From Deinococcales bacterium (GTDB taxonomy: Bacteria > Deinococcota > Deinococci > Deinococcales > JAAFIG01), in assembly GCA_025359505.1 (NCBI GenBank), contig JANYHH010000057.1, forward strand, positions 62,001 to 126,000: 64,000 nucleotides of DNA. Direction: 5' to 3'. Every line of letters begins with the position of its first letter. Positions within the stretch are counted from its first letter, which is position 1. Positions 41,162-50,767 of this stretch are shown one piece after another. A model generated the notes under the pieces. It saw only the letters and a program-made list of their open reading frames with translations, made no database searches and was not told the origin of the DNA. Both the position numbers and the translations under genes were made by a program.

Positions 41162-42183
41162 GCTGGCCCGAGCAGCCCCCGCGTGATCGCCCGCATCATC
41201 AGCGGGCCCTCGTAGACGAAGCCGGTGTAAACCTGCACCAGCGCCGCCCCCAACTCCAAACGTTCGCGCACGTCGTCAGCCGTGGAAATCCCGCCGACCG
41301 AAACAATCGGCAGGCTCGAGTGAGCACGTAAAAACCGCAGCACCTCGAGCGAGCGTGTTTTGAGTGGTTTGCCGCTCAACCCGCCCGCTTGCTCGATGTT
41401 CGTCTTCAACCCGTCCCTCGAGACCGTCGTGTTCGTGGCAATGATCCCCGCGACGCCGTGACGATCGGTCAACTCGAGAATTTCCATAAGTTGCGATTCG
41501 CTCAGGTCTGGCGCGATTTTCAGCAGCAACGGCTTGGCGTGTGCCTGTAACTTCACGAACCCCATCACAGCACCGAGCAATTCCTCGAGCCGCGCTTTAT
41601 CCTGCAACTCGCGCAAGCCCGGCGTGTTGGGGCTAGAGACGTTGACGACGAAGTAATCGCCGTACTCCCAGAGCCGCGCCAGACTGAGCAGGTAGTCGCT
41701 TGGTGCGTCCTCGAGACTGGTGATTTTGCTTTTCCCGAGGTTGATTCCGAGCGGCACGCGGGGCTGACCGTGCGAACGCTGCCAACGCCCGAGGGTCTGT
41801 GCCACCATGCCAGCGCCGTGGTTGTTGAAACCCATGCGGTTGATGATCGCCTCGTCGCTTGGCAATCTGAACATGCGCGGCGGCGGGTTGCCCGGCTGCG
41901 CGTGCGCGGTCACGCTGCCGACCTCCGCGAAGCCGAACCCCAACGCTGACCAGATCGGCAGCGCGAGCGCGTTCTTGTCCATGCCGGCCGCCAGCCCGAC
42001 GGGATTCGGGAAGTGCAAGCCAAACGCTGTCACCTCGAGCCGACTGTCTGGGACGGCGCAGTAACGCCGGACGATCTCGAGCAACGGCTTTTGTCGCGCT
42101 GTCAGCGCTAAGCCTTTCATCACGAGATCGTGAACCAGTTCTGGCTCGAGTGAAAACAACAACGGTTTTAGTAAGGCGTACAT
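41149..42183 (-). CDS. pyrD: quinone-dependent dihydroorotate dehydrogenase
   Basis: FPNPVGLAAGMDKNA; INRMGFNNHGA; VNVSSPNTPGLRELQ; GGLSGKPL; VGGISTADD. Confidence 0.96.
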   Translation of the reverse strand: MYALLKPLLFSLEPELVHDLVMKGLALTARQKPLLEIVRRYCAVPDSRLEVTAFGLHFPNPVGLAAGMDKNALALPIWSALGFGFAEVGSVTAHAQPGNPPPRMFRLPSDEAIINRMGFNNHGAGMVAQTLGRWQRSHGQPRVPLGINLGKSKITSLEDAPSDYLLSLARLWEYGDYFVVNVSSPNTPGLRELQDKARLEELLGAVMGFVKLQAHAKPLLLKIAPDLSESQLMEILELTDRHGVAGIIATNTTVSRDGLKTNIEQAGGLSGKPLKTRSLEVLRFLRAHSSLPIVSVGGISTADDVRERLELGAALVQVYTGFVYEGPLMMRAITRGLLGPAQAR

Positions 42184-42210
42184 CTCGAGGTGAGAGTCTA
42201 CCGCGCTCGA

Positions 42211-42744
42211 TCAGATTTTCTCGGCGATCACGAATTGATTGAACCACGCCGCGATTTGCGCTTCGTGCGCCGCTGACCACAACGCGTAAACAGCCCTGAC
42301 CCACGACTCGAGCCGAGTGCTGCGCTCGAGCGGCGTCGCAGCGGCGATCACGTCGGACACGGTGATCCCATGCGTCAGATCCGGCGGTGTCAGCCAGTGG
42401 AAGCGTTCATGCTTGGACATCTGGCTCGGGCGTCCGGGGCGTGAGCGCAACCACAGCGCCTGCGATGGTTTGAAACCGCGTTTCAACACGCCGTGCAACA
42501 CCATCAGGTGAATCGCCACCGATTGCGTCGTTTGCGGCGAAAGTGTACCGGGGTGATGCACCGCGAACGCATCAACGCTCAGCGCAGCAAACGCTCCATG
42601 CTCGAGCAGACTTAACTCGTTAAATGCTGACCAGCACGCCGCGCTCGAGGTCATGTAACGGTGGATCGCGCCGTCAGGAATCGCGGGCAGCACCGCGCCG
42701 CAACCCACGCACGTCTCGAGGTGACTCATTGAAGGGCTTGCCAC
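42211..42744 (-). CDS. DUF5946-like protein
   Basis: ETCVGCGAVLPAIPDGAIHRYMTSSAACWSAF; HHPGTLSPQTTQSVAIHLMVLHGVLKRGF. Confidence 0.55.
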   Translation of the reverse strand: MASPSMSHLETCVGCGAVLPAIPDGAIHRYMTSSAACWSAFNELSLLEHGAFAALSVDAFAVHHPGTLSPQTTQSVAIHLMVLHGVLKRGFKPSQALWLRSRPGRPSQMSKHERFHWLTPPDLTHGITVSDVIAAATPLERSTRLESWVRAVYALWSAAHEAQIAAWFNQFVIAEKI

Positions 42745-43472
42745 AGCGCCAACTCGAAGCCCGCTCGAGCGGACAGTCCCAGCGGTGGATAGCCCAGCTC
42801 CACGGCGACCGCATCGCCGTACAGTGCTGCCAACTGGGTTGGCTGATGGGTCGATTCCAGCAGCGGCTCGAGGACGGTACGGGTGTACTCGAGGTCATCG
42901 CTGTTCAGCGTGGGAAGGCGACCCGCGAACTTGGCGACGTAGCTTTCTTGCTGCATCATTGCTCGTAAAGTCTTCGGTTCACCGCGCTCCCAAAAATACG
43001 CGACCCTCGCGCAGCATTCCAGCACCTCGAGCCGCAGCGACTCGAGGCTCGGTGCTTCGCTGCTCCACAGCGGAATCGCCAGCCAACCCGTTGCTCTCAC
43101 TCCCTCGAGTTTGAATCTGAAACCCGCGTCGTTGAAATGCCGATTCGTCCAACTGCCCTTGAGATCATCGACGATCACCAAGCCAACCTTCAATGGTGGC
43201 CATTGAAGCTCGAGCCGCCGAGCCGCTTCCTCGAGCGTGGTCGTCACCAGAGTTTCAGCCTCGAGCGCGATCCACATTTCCAATGCCTCCAGTACGTGAT
43301 CCTTACCCATTGGGTTCATGTACACCAACGGCGGTTTTGCCAAGTCAGCCGTGCGCTCAGCGCCTCCGACGGTCATGTGTAGATACGCCTCGAAACGCTC
43401 AGGATTGCGCGGCAAGCGGTGGTAATCGCGCATCAGCACCAGCAGCGGCTCGAGGATAAACGGGTTTTGCAT
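42726..43472 (-). CDS. hypothetical protein
   Basis: long ORF overlapping downstream gene start. Confidence 0.6.
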   Translation of the reverse strand: MQNPFILEPLLVLMRDYHRLPRNPERFEAYLHMTVGGAERTADLAKPPLVYMNPMGKDHVLEALEMWIALEAETLVTTTLEEAARRLELQWPPLKVGLVIVDDLKGSWTNRHFNDAGFRFKLEGVRATGWLAIPLWSSEAPSLESLRLEVLECCARVAYFWERGEPKTLRAMMQQESYVAKFAGRLPTLNSDDLEYTRTVLEPLLESTHQPTQLAALYGDAVAVELGYPPLGLSARAGFELALWQALQ

Positions 43473-43606
43473 GCGGGCATTCTCGAGGATTGGCGGCTCG
43501 GGTGCATCTGGGATATCTGGGATATGGCGTAGCCAACCCTGCCCCTACGGATACAGTGCGGCTCGAGCGGTAGTAGACCCGTCACCTCGAGCGGTAGAAT
43601 CAAACC

Positions 43607-44926
43607 ATGTTCGAGAACCTTGGCAACAAACTACAAGACATTTTTGACAAACTCAAAACTCGAGGCAAGCTCAGTGACGCCGATGTCAAAGCCGCTTTGC
43701 GCGAGGTGCGCGTCGCGCTCTTGGAAGCCGATGTCAACTTCGCGGTTGCCAAAGATTTCGTGGCTCGGGTGCAAGAAAAAGCCATTGGGCAAGATGTCCT
43801 GACCTCACTGACGCCGGGGCAAACGGTCATTAAGATCGTCTTCGACGAGCTGCGCGAGATGCTCGGCGGCGAGGCGGTGCAGCCGCTCTTAAAAAACGAG
43901 CGCAACGTTTGGTTCATGGTCGGCTTGCAGGGTGCGGGTAAGACCACGACGACTGGCAAGCTTGCAGCGATGTACAAGTCCAAGGGTCGCCGCCCGTTGC
44001 TGGTCGCAGCCGATACACAACGCCCGGCGGCAAGGGATCAGCTCAAAGTCTTGGGCGCTCAGGTCGGCGTACCCGTGCTCGAGGTGGGCGACAACGAATC
44101 GCCCGCCACCACGAGGGCGCGGCTCGAGGCATATCTAAAAACGAACTTTCACGATTTGGTGATCGTAGACACCGCCGGGCGCTTGCAGGTCGACGAGGCG
44201 CTGATGGACGCGCTGGCGGACTTGAAGACGCAACTCGAGCCATCGGAAACCTTCCTCGTGGTGGACGCGATGACGGGACAGCAGGCGCTGAACGTCTCCG
44301 AAGCTTTCGATGCGAGAATCGGCGTGTCTGGACTGATCCTCAGTAAACTCGACGGTGATGCGAGGGGCGGCGCGGCACTCAGCGCGAGGGCCGTGACCGG
44401 CAAGCCGATCATGTTCGCGGGCGTCAGCGAGAAAATCGGCGGTCTCGAGCCGTTCTACCCCGACAGGATCGCGCAGCGCATTCTGGGCATGGGCGACGTG
44501 ATGACGCTGATCGAAAAGGCGCAAGCGGCTGACCTGAAAGCCTTCGCGCCGAAAAAACCCAATGAATTCGACTTTGAAGACCTGCTTGAGCAGCTACGCA
44601 ATATCCAGAAGATGGGCCCCATCGGTGATCTGGTCAAAATGATCCCCGGCATGAGCCGGATGCTGCCCGCCGACATCAACGTCGACGACAAGCAATTCAA
44701 GCGCATCGAGGCAATTATCCAAAGCATGACCAACAAGGAGCGTCGCAACCCCAAGTTGATCGACGGGCAGCGCCGCAAACGCATCGCGCTGGGCAGCGGC
44801 ATGAGCGTACAGGAAGTCAACCGCATCATCAAAATGCACGACTCGATGAAGGACATGATGAAAATGATGCGCGGCACGAAAGGGCGCGGATTGGCGCAGA
44901 TGATGGGCGGACGACTGGGGCGGTAG
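43607..44926 (+). CDS. ffh: signal recognition particle protein
   Basis: [33 protein letters not shown]-domain GMSRMLP...[25 protein letters not shown]. Confidence 0.98.
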   Translation: MFENLGNKLQDIFDKLKTRGKLSDADVKAALREVRVALLEADVNFAVAKDFVARVQEKAIGQDVLTSLTPGQTVIKIVFDELREMLGGEAVQPLLKNERNVWFMVGLQGAGKTTTTGKLAAMYKSKGRRPLLVAADTQRPAARDQLKVLGAQVGVPVLEVGDNESPATTRARLEAYLKTNFHDLVIVDTAGRLQVDEALMDALADLKTQLEPSETFLVVDAMTGQQALNVSEAFDARIGVSGLILSKLDGDARGGAALSARAVTGKPIMFAGVSEKIGGLEPFYPDRIAQRILGMGDVMTLIEKAQAADLKAFAPKKPNEFDFEDLLEQLRNIQKMGPIGDLVKMIPGMSRMLPADINVDDKQFKRIEAIIQSMTNKERRNPKLIDGQRRKRIALGSGMSVQEVNRIIKMHDSMKDMMKMMRGTKGRGLAQMMGGRLGR

Positions 44927-44988
44927 ACGCTCGAGGCTGCTCTGAATTGCGGCAAACAAAAACGCGCTCGAGACCGATTTTCCGTAGA

Positions 44989-45006
44989 GGCGAATGGCCA
45001 TTCGCC
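44989..45006. repeat. dispersed palindrome GGCGAATGGCCATTCGCC
   Basis: perfect inverted repeat preceded by CCGTAGA. Confidence 0.85.
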
Positions 45007-45080
45007 CGGCCACCAAATGGCGCGGTTGCAACGTACCTCGAGACTCGAGTTCTAGGGGGGCAGGGCGCAAGTCGAGCGTC

Positions 45081-45108
45081 GTAGGGGCGAGGCGTGCCTC
45101 GCCCCTAC
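45081..45108. repeat. dispersed palindrome GTAGGGGCGAGGC-GT-GCCTCGCCCCTAC
   Basis: 13-bp perfect arms. Confidence 0.95.
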
Positions 45109-45147
45109 GGTTGATTGCGGCTCGAGGTGTCGCGTTAAAATCGCGTC

Positions 45148-46512
45148 ATGGCTGATTACGCGATTCGCGGGGAGATCGTTACTGAAGCGGGTGTGCTGCA
45201 CGATGCTTACCTGACCGTGCGGGGCGAAAAAATCAGCGGTATCTCGAGCGACGCGCCAGACGGTCTCGAGGTGATGGATTCAAGCGGCTGCTACGTGCTG
45301 CCCGGCGGCGTGGACGCGCACGTTCACAGCAACTCGAGTCTCGTCAATCCCGAGGGTTGGACGCGGATCACGCAGTGCGCGGCCGCCGGCGGCGTGACGA
45401 CCATCACCGATATGCCGTATGACTCGCCCGTGCCGACGACGACAGCGGCGCGGTTGCTGGCGAAGGTTGCCGCCCTCGAGCGTGAAGGCGTGGTGGACGT
45501 GGCGCTGTACGGCACGGTGCAGAAATTTGGCGGCGCGGCGCAGGTGGCAGGGCTAGTCAATGCTGGGGCGTGTGCGCTCAAATTATCCACCTATGAAACC
45601 GATCCAGAGCGCTTCCCGAAGATCACTGATCTCGAGATCACGCGAATCTTCGATGCGCTCGCCGAGCTGCCCAACGGCAGAAACGTTCCCGTGGCGTTTC
45701 ACGCCGAGAACATGGAACTGGTCGACGCGCTGGTCGCGGAGTTGCGCCCGCTCGGTGAGGGCGACGGAATTTTGCACGCGCAGAGCCGCCCGGAGTTGTC
45801 GGAGATCACCGATGTTTACAAGTTGCTCGAGTTGGCGCGGGGCAGAGACGTGCATCTGCACATCGCGCATCTGACCGTGCCGCACATCTTCGAGGTGCTT
45901 GAAGCCGCTCGAGCCGATGGGATTCACGTGACGGCTGAGACCTGCATTCACTATTTGATGCTCACTGAGAGCGAGTTGACCCGGCAGCGCGGTTTTGCGA
46001 AGTGCAACCCGCCGCTCAGATCGAGCCAGACGCGGGAAGGCTTGTGGCAGCAGTTGCTCGAGGGGCGAATTGAGTTCGTCACGACCGATCACGCGCCTTG
46101 GTCGCCGGAGCTTAAAAACCGACCTAATATTTTTGACAACAAATCCGGTCTGCCCGGTTTGGAGACGCTACTGCCGCTGCTGATGAGCGCGGGTGTGCTC
46201 GAGCGCGGGTTATCACTCGAGCGTTTCGCCTTGCTGACCGCGACCAATCCGGCGAAATGGGCGAATTTGTACCCGCAAAAGGGAGCGCTGCGGGTCGGGG
46301 CGGACGCGGATGTCGTGATTTTCGATCCTCGAGTTTCGCATACAATCAAGGCATCGGACTCGTACAGCATCGCGCAGCACAGCGTTTACGAGGGCTTAGA
46401 GCTGCGCGGTAAAATTGTGCGGACGATCGCACGGGGTGAAACGGTTTTTGACGGCTCGAGCGTCGTTGGACAGGCGGGGCGGGCGCGGTTCGTGCGTCCG
46501 CAGTTCACGTGA
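45148..46512 (+). CDS. hydantoinase/allantoinase family amidohydrolase (predicted hydantoin-propionate hydrolase)
   Basis: GGVDAHVHSNSS; metal ligand Lys region GACALKLSTYE; VTTDHAPW; genomic context. Confidence 0.85.
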   Translation: MADYAIRGEIVTEAGVLHDAYLTVRGEKISGISSDAPDGLEVMDSSGCYVLPGGVDAHVHSNSSLVNPEGWTRITQCAAAGGVTTITDMPYDSPVPTTTAARLLAKVAALEREGVVDVALYGTVQKFGGAAQVAGLVNAGACALKLSTYETDPERFPKITDLEITRIFDALAELPNGRNVPVAFHAENMELVDALVAELRPLGEGDGILHAQSRPELSEITDVYKLLELARGRDVHLHIAHLTVPHIFEVLEAARADGIHVTAETCIHYLMLTESELTRQRGFAKCNPPLRSSQTREGLWQQLLEGRIEFVTTDHAPWSPELKNRPNIFDNKSGLPGLETLLPLLMSAGVLERGLSLERFALLTATNPAKWANLYPQKGALRVGADADVVIFDPRVSHTIKASDSYSIAQHSVYEGLELRGKIVRTIARGETVFDGSSVVGQAGRARFVRPQFT

Positions 46513-46522
46513 AGGTCAACAC

Positions 46523-47743
46523 GTGAAAATCAATGCAGAGCGCTTTCTGGCGCGGTTCGCGGCGTTGTCCGCGCTCACCGTGCAACCGCCGTTCACGCGC
46601 CGAGCCTTTACTCCAACCTATCTCGAGGGTCGAATGTGGCTCAATGCTCAGATGCTCGAGGCGGGATTGAGCGTTGCATTGGACGCGGGCGCGAACCTGA
46701 TCGGGCGGCGCGAGGGGACGCGCTCGAGTCGCGCTTTGGTGACGGGATCGCACATTGATACGGTCGTCGGTGGCGGGCGCTTTGATGGAATCTTGGGCGT
46801 GTTATCAGCGCTCGAGGCCGCCCAGACATTGGCGGATCACGATGTGCAACTGCACCACGCCCTCGAGATCGTGGATTTTTTGAGCGAAGAACCCAGCGAT
46901 TACGGCGCAAGCTGTATCGGTTCGCGCTCGTGGGCGGGCACGCTGTCTGGCGCGATGCTCAAAGCGACGAACGGGGTAGGGGAGACCCTGAGCGCCGCGA
47001 TCGATCGCATGGGCGGAGATGCTTTGCAACTGGGAACGCCACTGCGCTCGAGCGACCAGCTTGTCGCGTATGTTGAGCTGCACATCGAGCAGGGCAGGGT
47101 ACTGGAATCAGTCGGCGCGGACGTTGGTGAGGTCACGGGGATCGTGGCGATTCAGCGCTTTGAATTGGTGTTCACGGGTCGCGCCGACCACGCGGGCACG
47201 ACGCCGATGCTGATGCGCTCGGACGCACTGGTCGCCGCGTCGCGCTTCACCGCAAATTTAAGTGATGCAGCGCGGCTCGAGGCTGGGATCGTCGCCACGG
47301 TCGGGCGGCTGGCGGTAGCGCCCAACAACTCCAATGTCGTGCCGGGCAGCGTGCGCCTGACTTTTGAAGCGCGGTCGCTCGAGGTGGCAAGACTCGAGGT
47401 GTTCTGCGGTTCAGCCCTCGAGCTGGCCCGTGACGCGGCACGACTCGAGAGCGTCAGGCTCGAGTCGACGCAGGTTTCGACCGCCGCGCCGCTGATCGCT
47501 GACGCTCGCGTCCGCGCCGCGATTCGGCATGCGGCTCAGGGCGTGCATTGCCTAGCGTTGCCGAGCGGCGCGGGTCACGACGCGATGCAGGTTGGGAGAT
47601 TATGTCCGGCGGGCATGATTTTCGTCCCGTGTGAGGGTGGGCGCAGCCACTCGCAGGACGAGTTCAGCACACCCGCGCAGCTCGTGATCGGCGCTCAGGT
47701 GCTGCTCAACACGATCCTCGAGCTTGATCGCGTTTTTGCGTGA
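46523..47743 (+). CDS. M20 hydantoinase/carbamoylase family amidase (predicted N-carbamoyl-L-glutamate hydrolase)
   Basis: ALVTGSHIDTVVGGGRFDGILGVLSALEAAQTL; LSEEPSDYG; YVELHIEQGRVLES; GRADHAGTTPM; SGAGHDAMQ. Confidence 0.9.
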   Translation: MKINAERFLARFAALSALTVQPPFTRRAFTPTYLEGRMWLNAQMLEAGLSVALDAGANLIGRREGTRSSRALVTGSHIDTVVGGGRFDGILGVLSALEAAQTLADHDVQLHHALEIVDFLSEEPSDYGASCIGSRSWAGTLSGAMLKATNGVGETLSAAIDRMGGDALQLGTPLRSSDQLVAYVELHIEQGRVLESVGADVGEVTGIVAIQRFELVFTGRADHAGTTPMLMRSDALVAASRFTANLSDAARLEAGIVATVGRLAVAPNNSNVVPGSVRLTFEARSLEVARLEVFCGSALELARDAARLESVRLESTQVSTAAPLIADARVRAAIRHAAQGVHCLALPSGAGHDAMQVGRLCPAGMIFVPCEGGRSHSQDEFSTPAQLVIGAQVLLNTILELDRVFA

Positions 47744-47788
47744 TTTCTCGAGCTGAGAATTTATTGAATGCGTGAACCACAAACCGTA

Positions 47789-47810
47789 GGGGCGAGCGGC
47801 CGCTCGCCCC
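47789..47810. repeat. dispersed palindrome GGGGCGAGCGGCCGCTCGCCCC
   Basis: perfect inverted repeat preceded by CCGTA. Confidence 0.9.
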
Positions 47811-47920
47811 TGCCACCGCGCCGCCCCATTCCAACTCGGCGTGAAGTCTCGAGGGCGACAGTTCCGTACATCCCAGACGGGTTAGATTAACCAGACTTTC
47901 AACGAAGGAGCATTCCACGC

Positions 47921-49639
47921 ATGACACAGGCAACCCTCGAGTCCATCCCCATTCCTACCCCAACGCTCGAGCGCCCGATCGTCGCGCAGCGCGGGGGCAC
48001 ACTCCGCACGAAAAGCTGGCGCACCGAAGGGCTGCTGCGGATGCTCGAGAACGTCTTGGAAGTCGGCGAAAACCCACGCAATCTGGTCGTGTACGCCGCG
48101 CTGGGCAAAGCCGCGCGGGACTGGGCGTCCTACGAGCGCATCCGCAAGGCGTTGATTGAGCTGGCCGACGACGAGACGCTGATGATTCAGTCGGGCAAAC
48201 CAATTGGCGTATTTCAAACGCACGCTGGCGCACCGAGGGTGCTACTGGCGAACTCCAATTTGGTGGGGCGCTGGGCGACGACCGAACACTTTTACGAGTT
48301 GTACGCCAAGGGCAAGATCGCGTGGGGTGGGCTGACGGCTGGGTGTTGGCAGTACATCGGCTTTCAGGGCGTGTTGCAAGGAACCTTTGAGACGTTCGGA
48401 GCGCTGGCTCGAGTCGAGTTTGGCGTGGACGACCTGCGCGGGCGGCTGGTGGTGACGGCTGGCTTGGGCGGCATGGGCAGCGCTCAACCGTTGGCGCTGA
48501 CGATGTTGCACGCGGTGAGCATCACGGCTGAAGTCAGCGCGACTCGGGCGTTGGCGCGGCGCGATGCGGGGCTGGTGCAGCACGTCACGAGTGACCTCGA
48601 AGAGGCGCTAAAAATTGCGCTCGAGGCGAGGGACAGGGGAGAAGCGTGCAGCGTTGCATGGATCGGGAATGCGGTCACGCTGCTCGAGACGTTACTCGAG
48701 CGCGGGATCAAGCCCGATGTCGTGACCGACATGACCAGCGCCCACGATGCGCTGCACGGGTACGTGCCGCAGGGTGTGACGCTCGAGGAAGCGGCGGTGT
48801 TGCGCGAGTCGTTTCCGGAGCGCTTGGTGCAGCACAGCCGCGACAGCATGGTGCGGCACGTGCAATTGATGCTCGAGCATCGTGATCGCGGCAGCATCGT
48901 TTTTGATTACGGCAATAACTTGCGCTCCCAAGCCAGAGATCACGGCTTTCCGCAAGCGTTCGAGATCAAGGTGTTCACTGAAAGCTACCTGCGCGATTTA
49001 TTCGCTCGAGGCATTGGGCCGTTCAGGTGGGTGGCGCTGAGCGGCGATCCGGCCGACATCCGCTGGACGGACGCCCTGTTGGAGCGCTTGTATCCAGATC
49101 ATGCCAACATTCAGCGCTGGATCGCGGCGGCGCGGGCCCACGTGCCGTTTCAGGGACTGGCGGCTCGCACCGCGTGGCTCGGACACGGGCAGCGCACGCA
49201 AGTTGCATTGGAGATCAACGTGGCTGTCGCTCGAGGGGACTTGAGCGCCCCAGTCGCTTTCAGCCGCGATCATTTGGACGCGGGGTCGATGGCGCACCCG
49301 AACATCATGACAGAGAATTTGAAGGATGGGACTGACGCGGTGGCGGACTGGCCGATCCTCAACGCGCTGCTGCTGACCTCGAGTGGGGCTGATCTGGTGG
49401 CCGTGCATTCGGGCGGTGGCGGCTACGCGGGGTACATGACCAGCGCGGGCGTGACGACCATTGCCGATGGTAGCGCGGATGCGGCTGAGCGCTTGAAGCG
49501 CGTGATGAACAACGACACGGGCTGGGGCGTGCTGCGTTACGCCGACGCTGGGTATGAGGCTTCGATCCAAACGGCAACGGAGGCTGGGCTGCAAGCGCTC
49601 GGACTCGAGGTCGACGCGGTGAACGAGGGGAGACCATGA
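47921..49639 (+). CDS. urocanate hydratase family protein (predicted thiourocanate hydratase)
   Basis: SGKPIGVFQTHAGAPRVLLANSNLV; VTAGLGGMGSAQPLALTM; VTDMTSAHDALHGYVP. Confidence 0.9.
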   Translation: MTQATLESIPIPTPTLERPIVAQRGGTLRTKSWRTEGLLRMLENVLEVGENPRNLVVYAALGKAARDWASYERIRKALIELADDETLMIQSGKPIGVFQTHAGAPRVLLANSNLVGRWATTEHFYELYAKGKIAWGGLTAGCWQYIGFQGVLQGTFETFGALARVEFGVDDLRGRLVVTAGLGGMGSAQPLALTMLHAVSITAEVSATRALARRDAGLVQHVTSDLEEALKIALEARDRGEACSVAWIGNAVTLLETLLERGIKPDVVTDMTSAHDALHGYVPQGVTLEEAAVLRESFPERLVQHSRDSMVRHVQLMLEHRDRGSIVFDYGNNLRSQARDHGFPQAFEIKVFTESYLRDLFARGIGPFRWVALSGDPADIRWTDALLERLYPDHANIQRWIAAARAHVPFQGLAARTAWLGHGQRTQVALEINVAVARGDLSAPVAFSRDHLDAGSMAHPNIMTENLKDGTDAVADWPILNALLLTSSGADLVAVHSGGGGYAGYMTSAGVTTIADGSADAAERLKRVMNNDTGWGVLRYADAGYEASIQTATEAGLQALGLEVDAVNEGRP

Positions 49640-50757
49640 GGACATTGACGCATGAAGATGTCGAAGCCGCCTGTCTCGGCGGTGGGGTCTACGCCTGCGG
49701 CGGCGGCGGTTGGCTGGATCACGGCTTGCAGAACGGGCATCTGGCGGTCACGCTCGGTCGTCCCAAACTGATGAGCATCGACGAGATTCCGCAGCACGGC
49801 TTGATCGTCACGATCAGCGCGATTGGTGCGCCCGCGTCGGACGATTTCGAGATGTTCCCCAAGGATTACATCAAAGCCTTTGAACTCGTGCGCGACGCGG
49901 CCCTCGAGCTGACTGGCTTACCCGTCGTCGGTGTGATGAACGCGCAGAACGGCTATTCCTCGAGTGTCAACTCTTGGATGCCGGCTGCGGCTTGCGATCT
50001 GCCAGTCGTGGACGCGGCGGGCGATGTGCGGGCCCACCCGACGATCAAGCTTGGCGCTTTTGGTTACGCGGACGACCCGCTGTTCAGGACGGTGCAGGCG
50101 GTCGTCGGCGGCAAGCGCGACCTCGGCGCTTACCTTGAGGTCGTCGCCAAGGGCAGTCTGTTTCGCACCAGCAACATTTTGCGGGCTGCCAGCGTGCAGA
50201 GCGGCGGTTTCATCGCCAGCGCTCGGCTGCCGCTACCTGTGCCAGCAGTTCGCGCTCGAGCGGCCCTCGGGGCGATCACCTGCGCTCTGGATTTGGGGCA
50301 CGCGATGATGGCGGCCGACGGCGCTCGAGCCAAGCTCTCGGCAGTCGTGCAGGTTACAGGCGGCGAGATCGTGCTCGAGGGTGAGGTCACGGCCGCCAGC
50401 CTTCGCACCGATGGCGGTTTCGATCACGCACGGTACAGCGTGACCTCGAGTGGCAAGTCCTCGAGTGGCAAGTCCTCGAGTGCTGGGCGCGAAGCGAAGC
50501 TGTACCTGATGAACGAGTTCATGGCGATGGACGTGAGCGGGGAACGCGTGACGACCTTTCCCGATACGATCAGCGTCTTTGATGCAATGACTGGCTTGCC
50601 TCTAAAATCTGGCGAGATCAAGGTTGGCATGAACGTCGCGGTGCTGGTCGTGCCCTACCAGAAACTGCCCGTCAGTCGCGGCGTCTTGGATAAAAGCGCT
50701 TACCCTGAACTTGAGGCTGCATTGGGGATTGAACTGATGAGGTACATCTTTTTATGA
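49636..50757 (+). CDS. DUF917 / S-methyl-thiohydantoin desulfurase-like protein
   Basis: LGGGVYACGGGGWLDHGL N-terminal motif; AAACDLPVVDAAGDVRAHPTIKLG; ATGA overlap with hydratase. Confidence 0.8.
   Translation: MRTLTHEDVEAACLGGGVYACGGGGWLDHGLQNGHLAVTLGRPKLMSIDEIPQHGLIVTISAIGAPASDDFEMFPKDYIKAFELVRDAALELTGLPVVGVMNAQNGYSSSVNSWMPAAACDLPVVDAAGDVRAHPTIKLGAFGYADDPLFRTVQAVVGGKRDLGAYLEVVAKGSLFRTSNILRAASVQSGGFIASARLPLPVPAVRARAALGAITCALDLGHAMMAADGARAKLSAVVQVTGGEIVLEGEVTAASLRTDGGFDHARYSVTSSGKSSSGKSSSAGREAKLYLMNEFMAMDVSGERVTTFPDTISVFDAMTGLPLKSGEIKVGMNVAVLVVPYQKLPVSRGVLDKSAYPELEAALGIELMRYIFL
50445..50480. repeat. 15-bp tandem repeat CTCGAGTGGCAAGTC x2 plus partial, inside CDS
   Basis: CTCGAG at 50445, 50460, 50475; encodes SSGKSSSGKSSSAG. 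Confidence 0.95.
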
Positions 50758-50767
50758 AGCGACATCC

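Noticed and set aside
43507-43530. Short tandem ATCTGGGAT ATCTGGGAT ATGG
   Set aside because: Only two units; too short to interpret
46415-46522. Upstream extension of the carbamoylase ORF
   Set aside because: Overlaps the hydantoinase 3' end; GTG at 46523 gives a family-typical N-terminus
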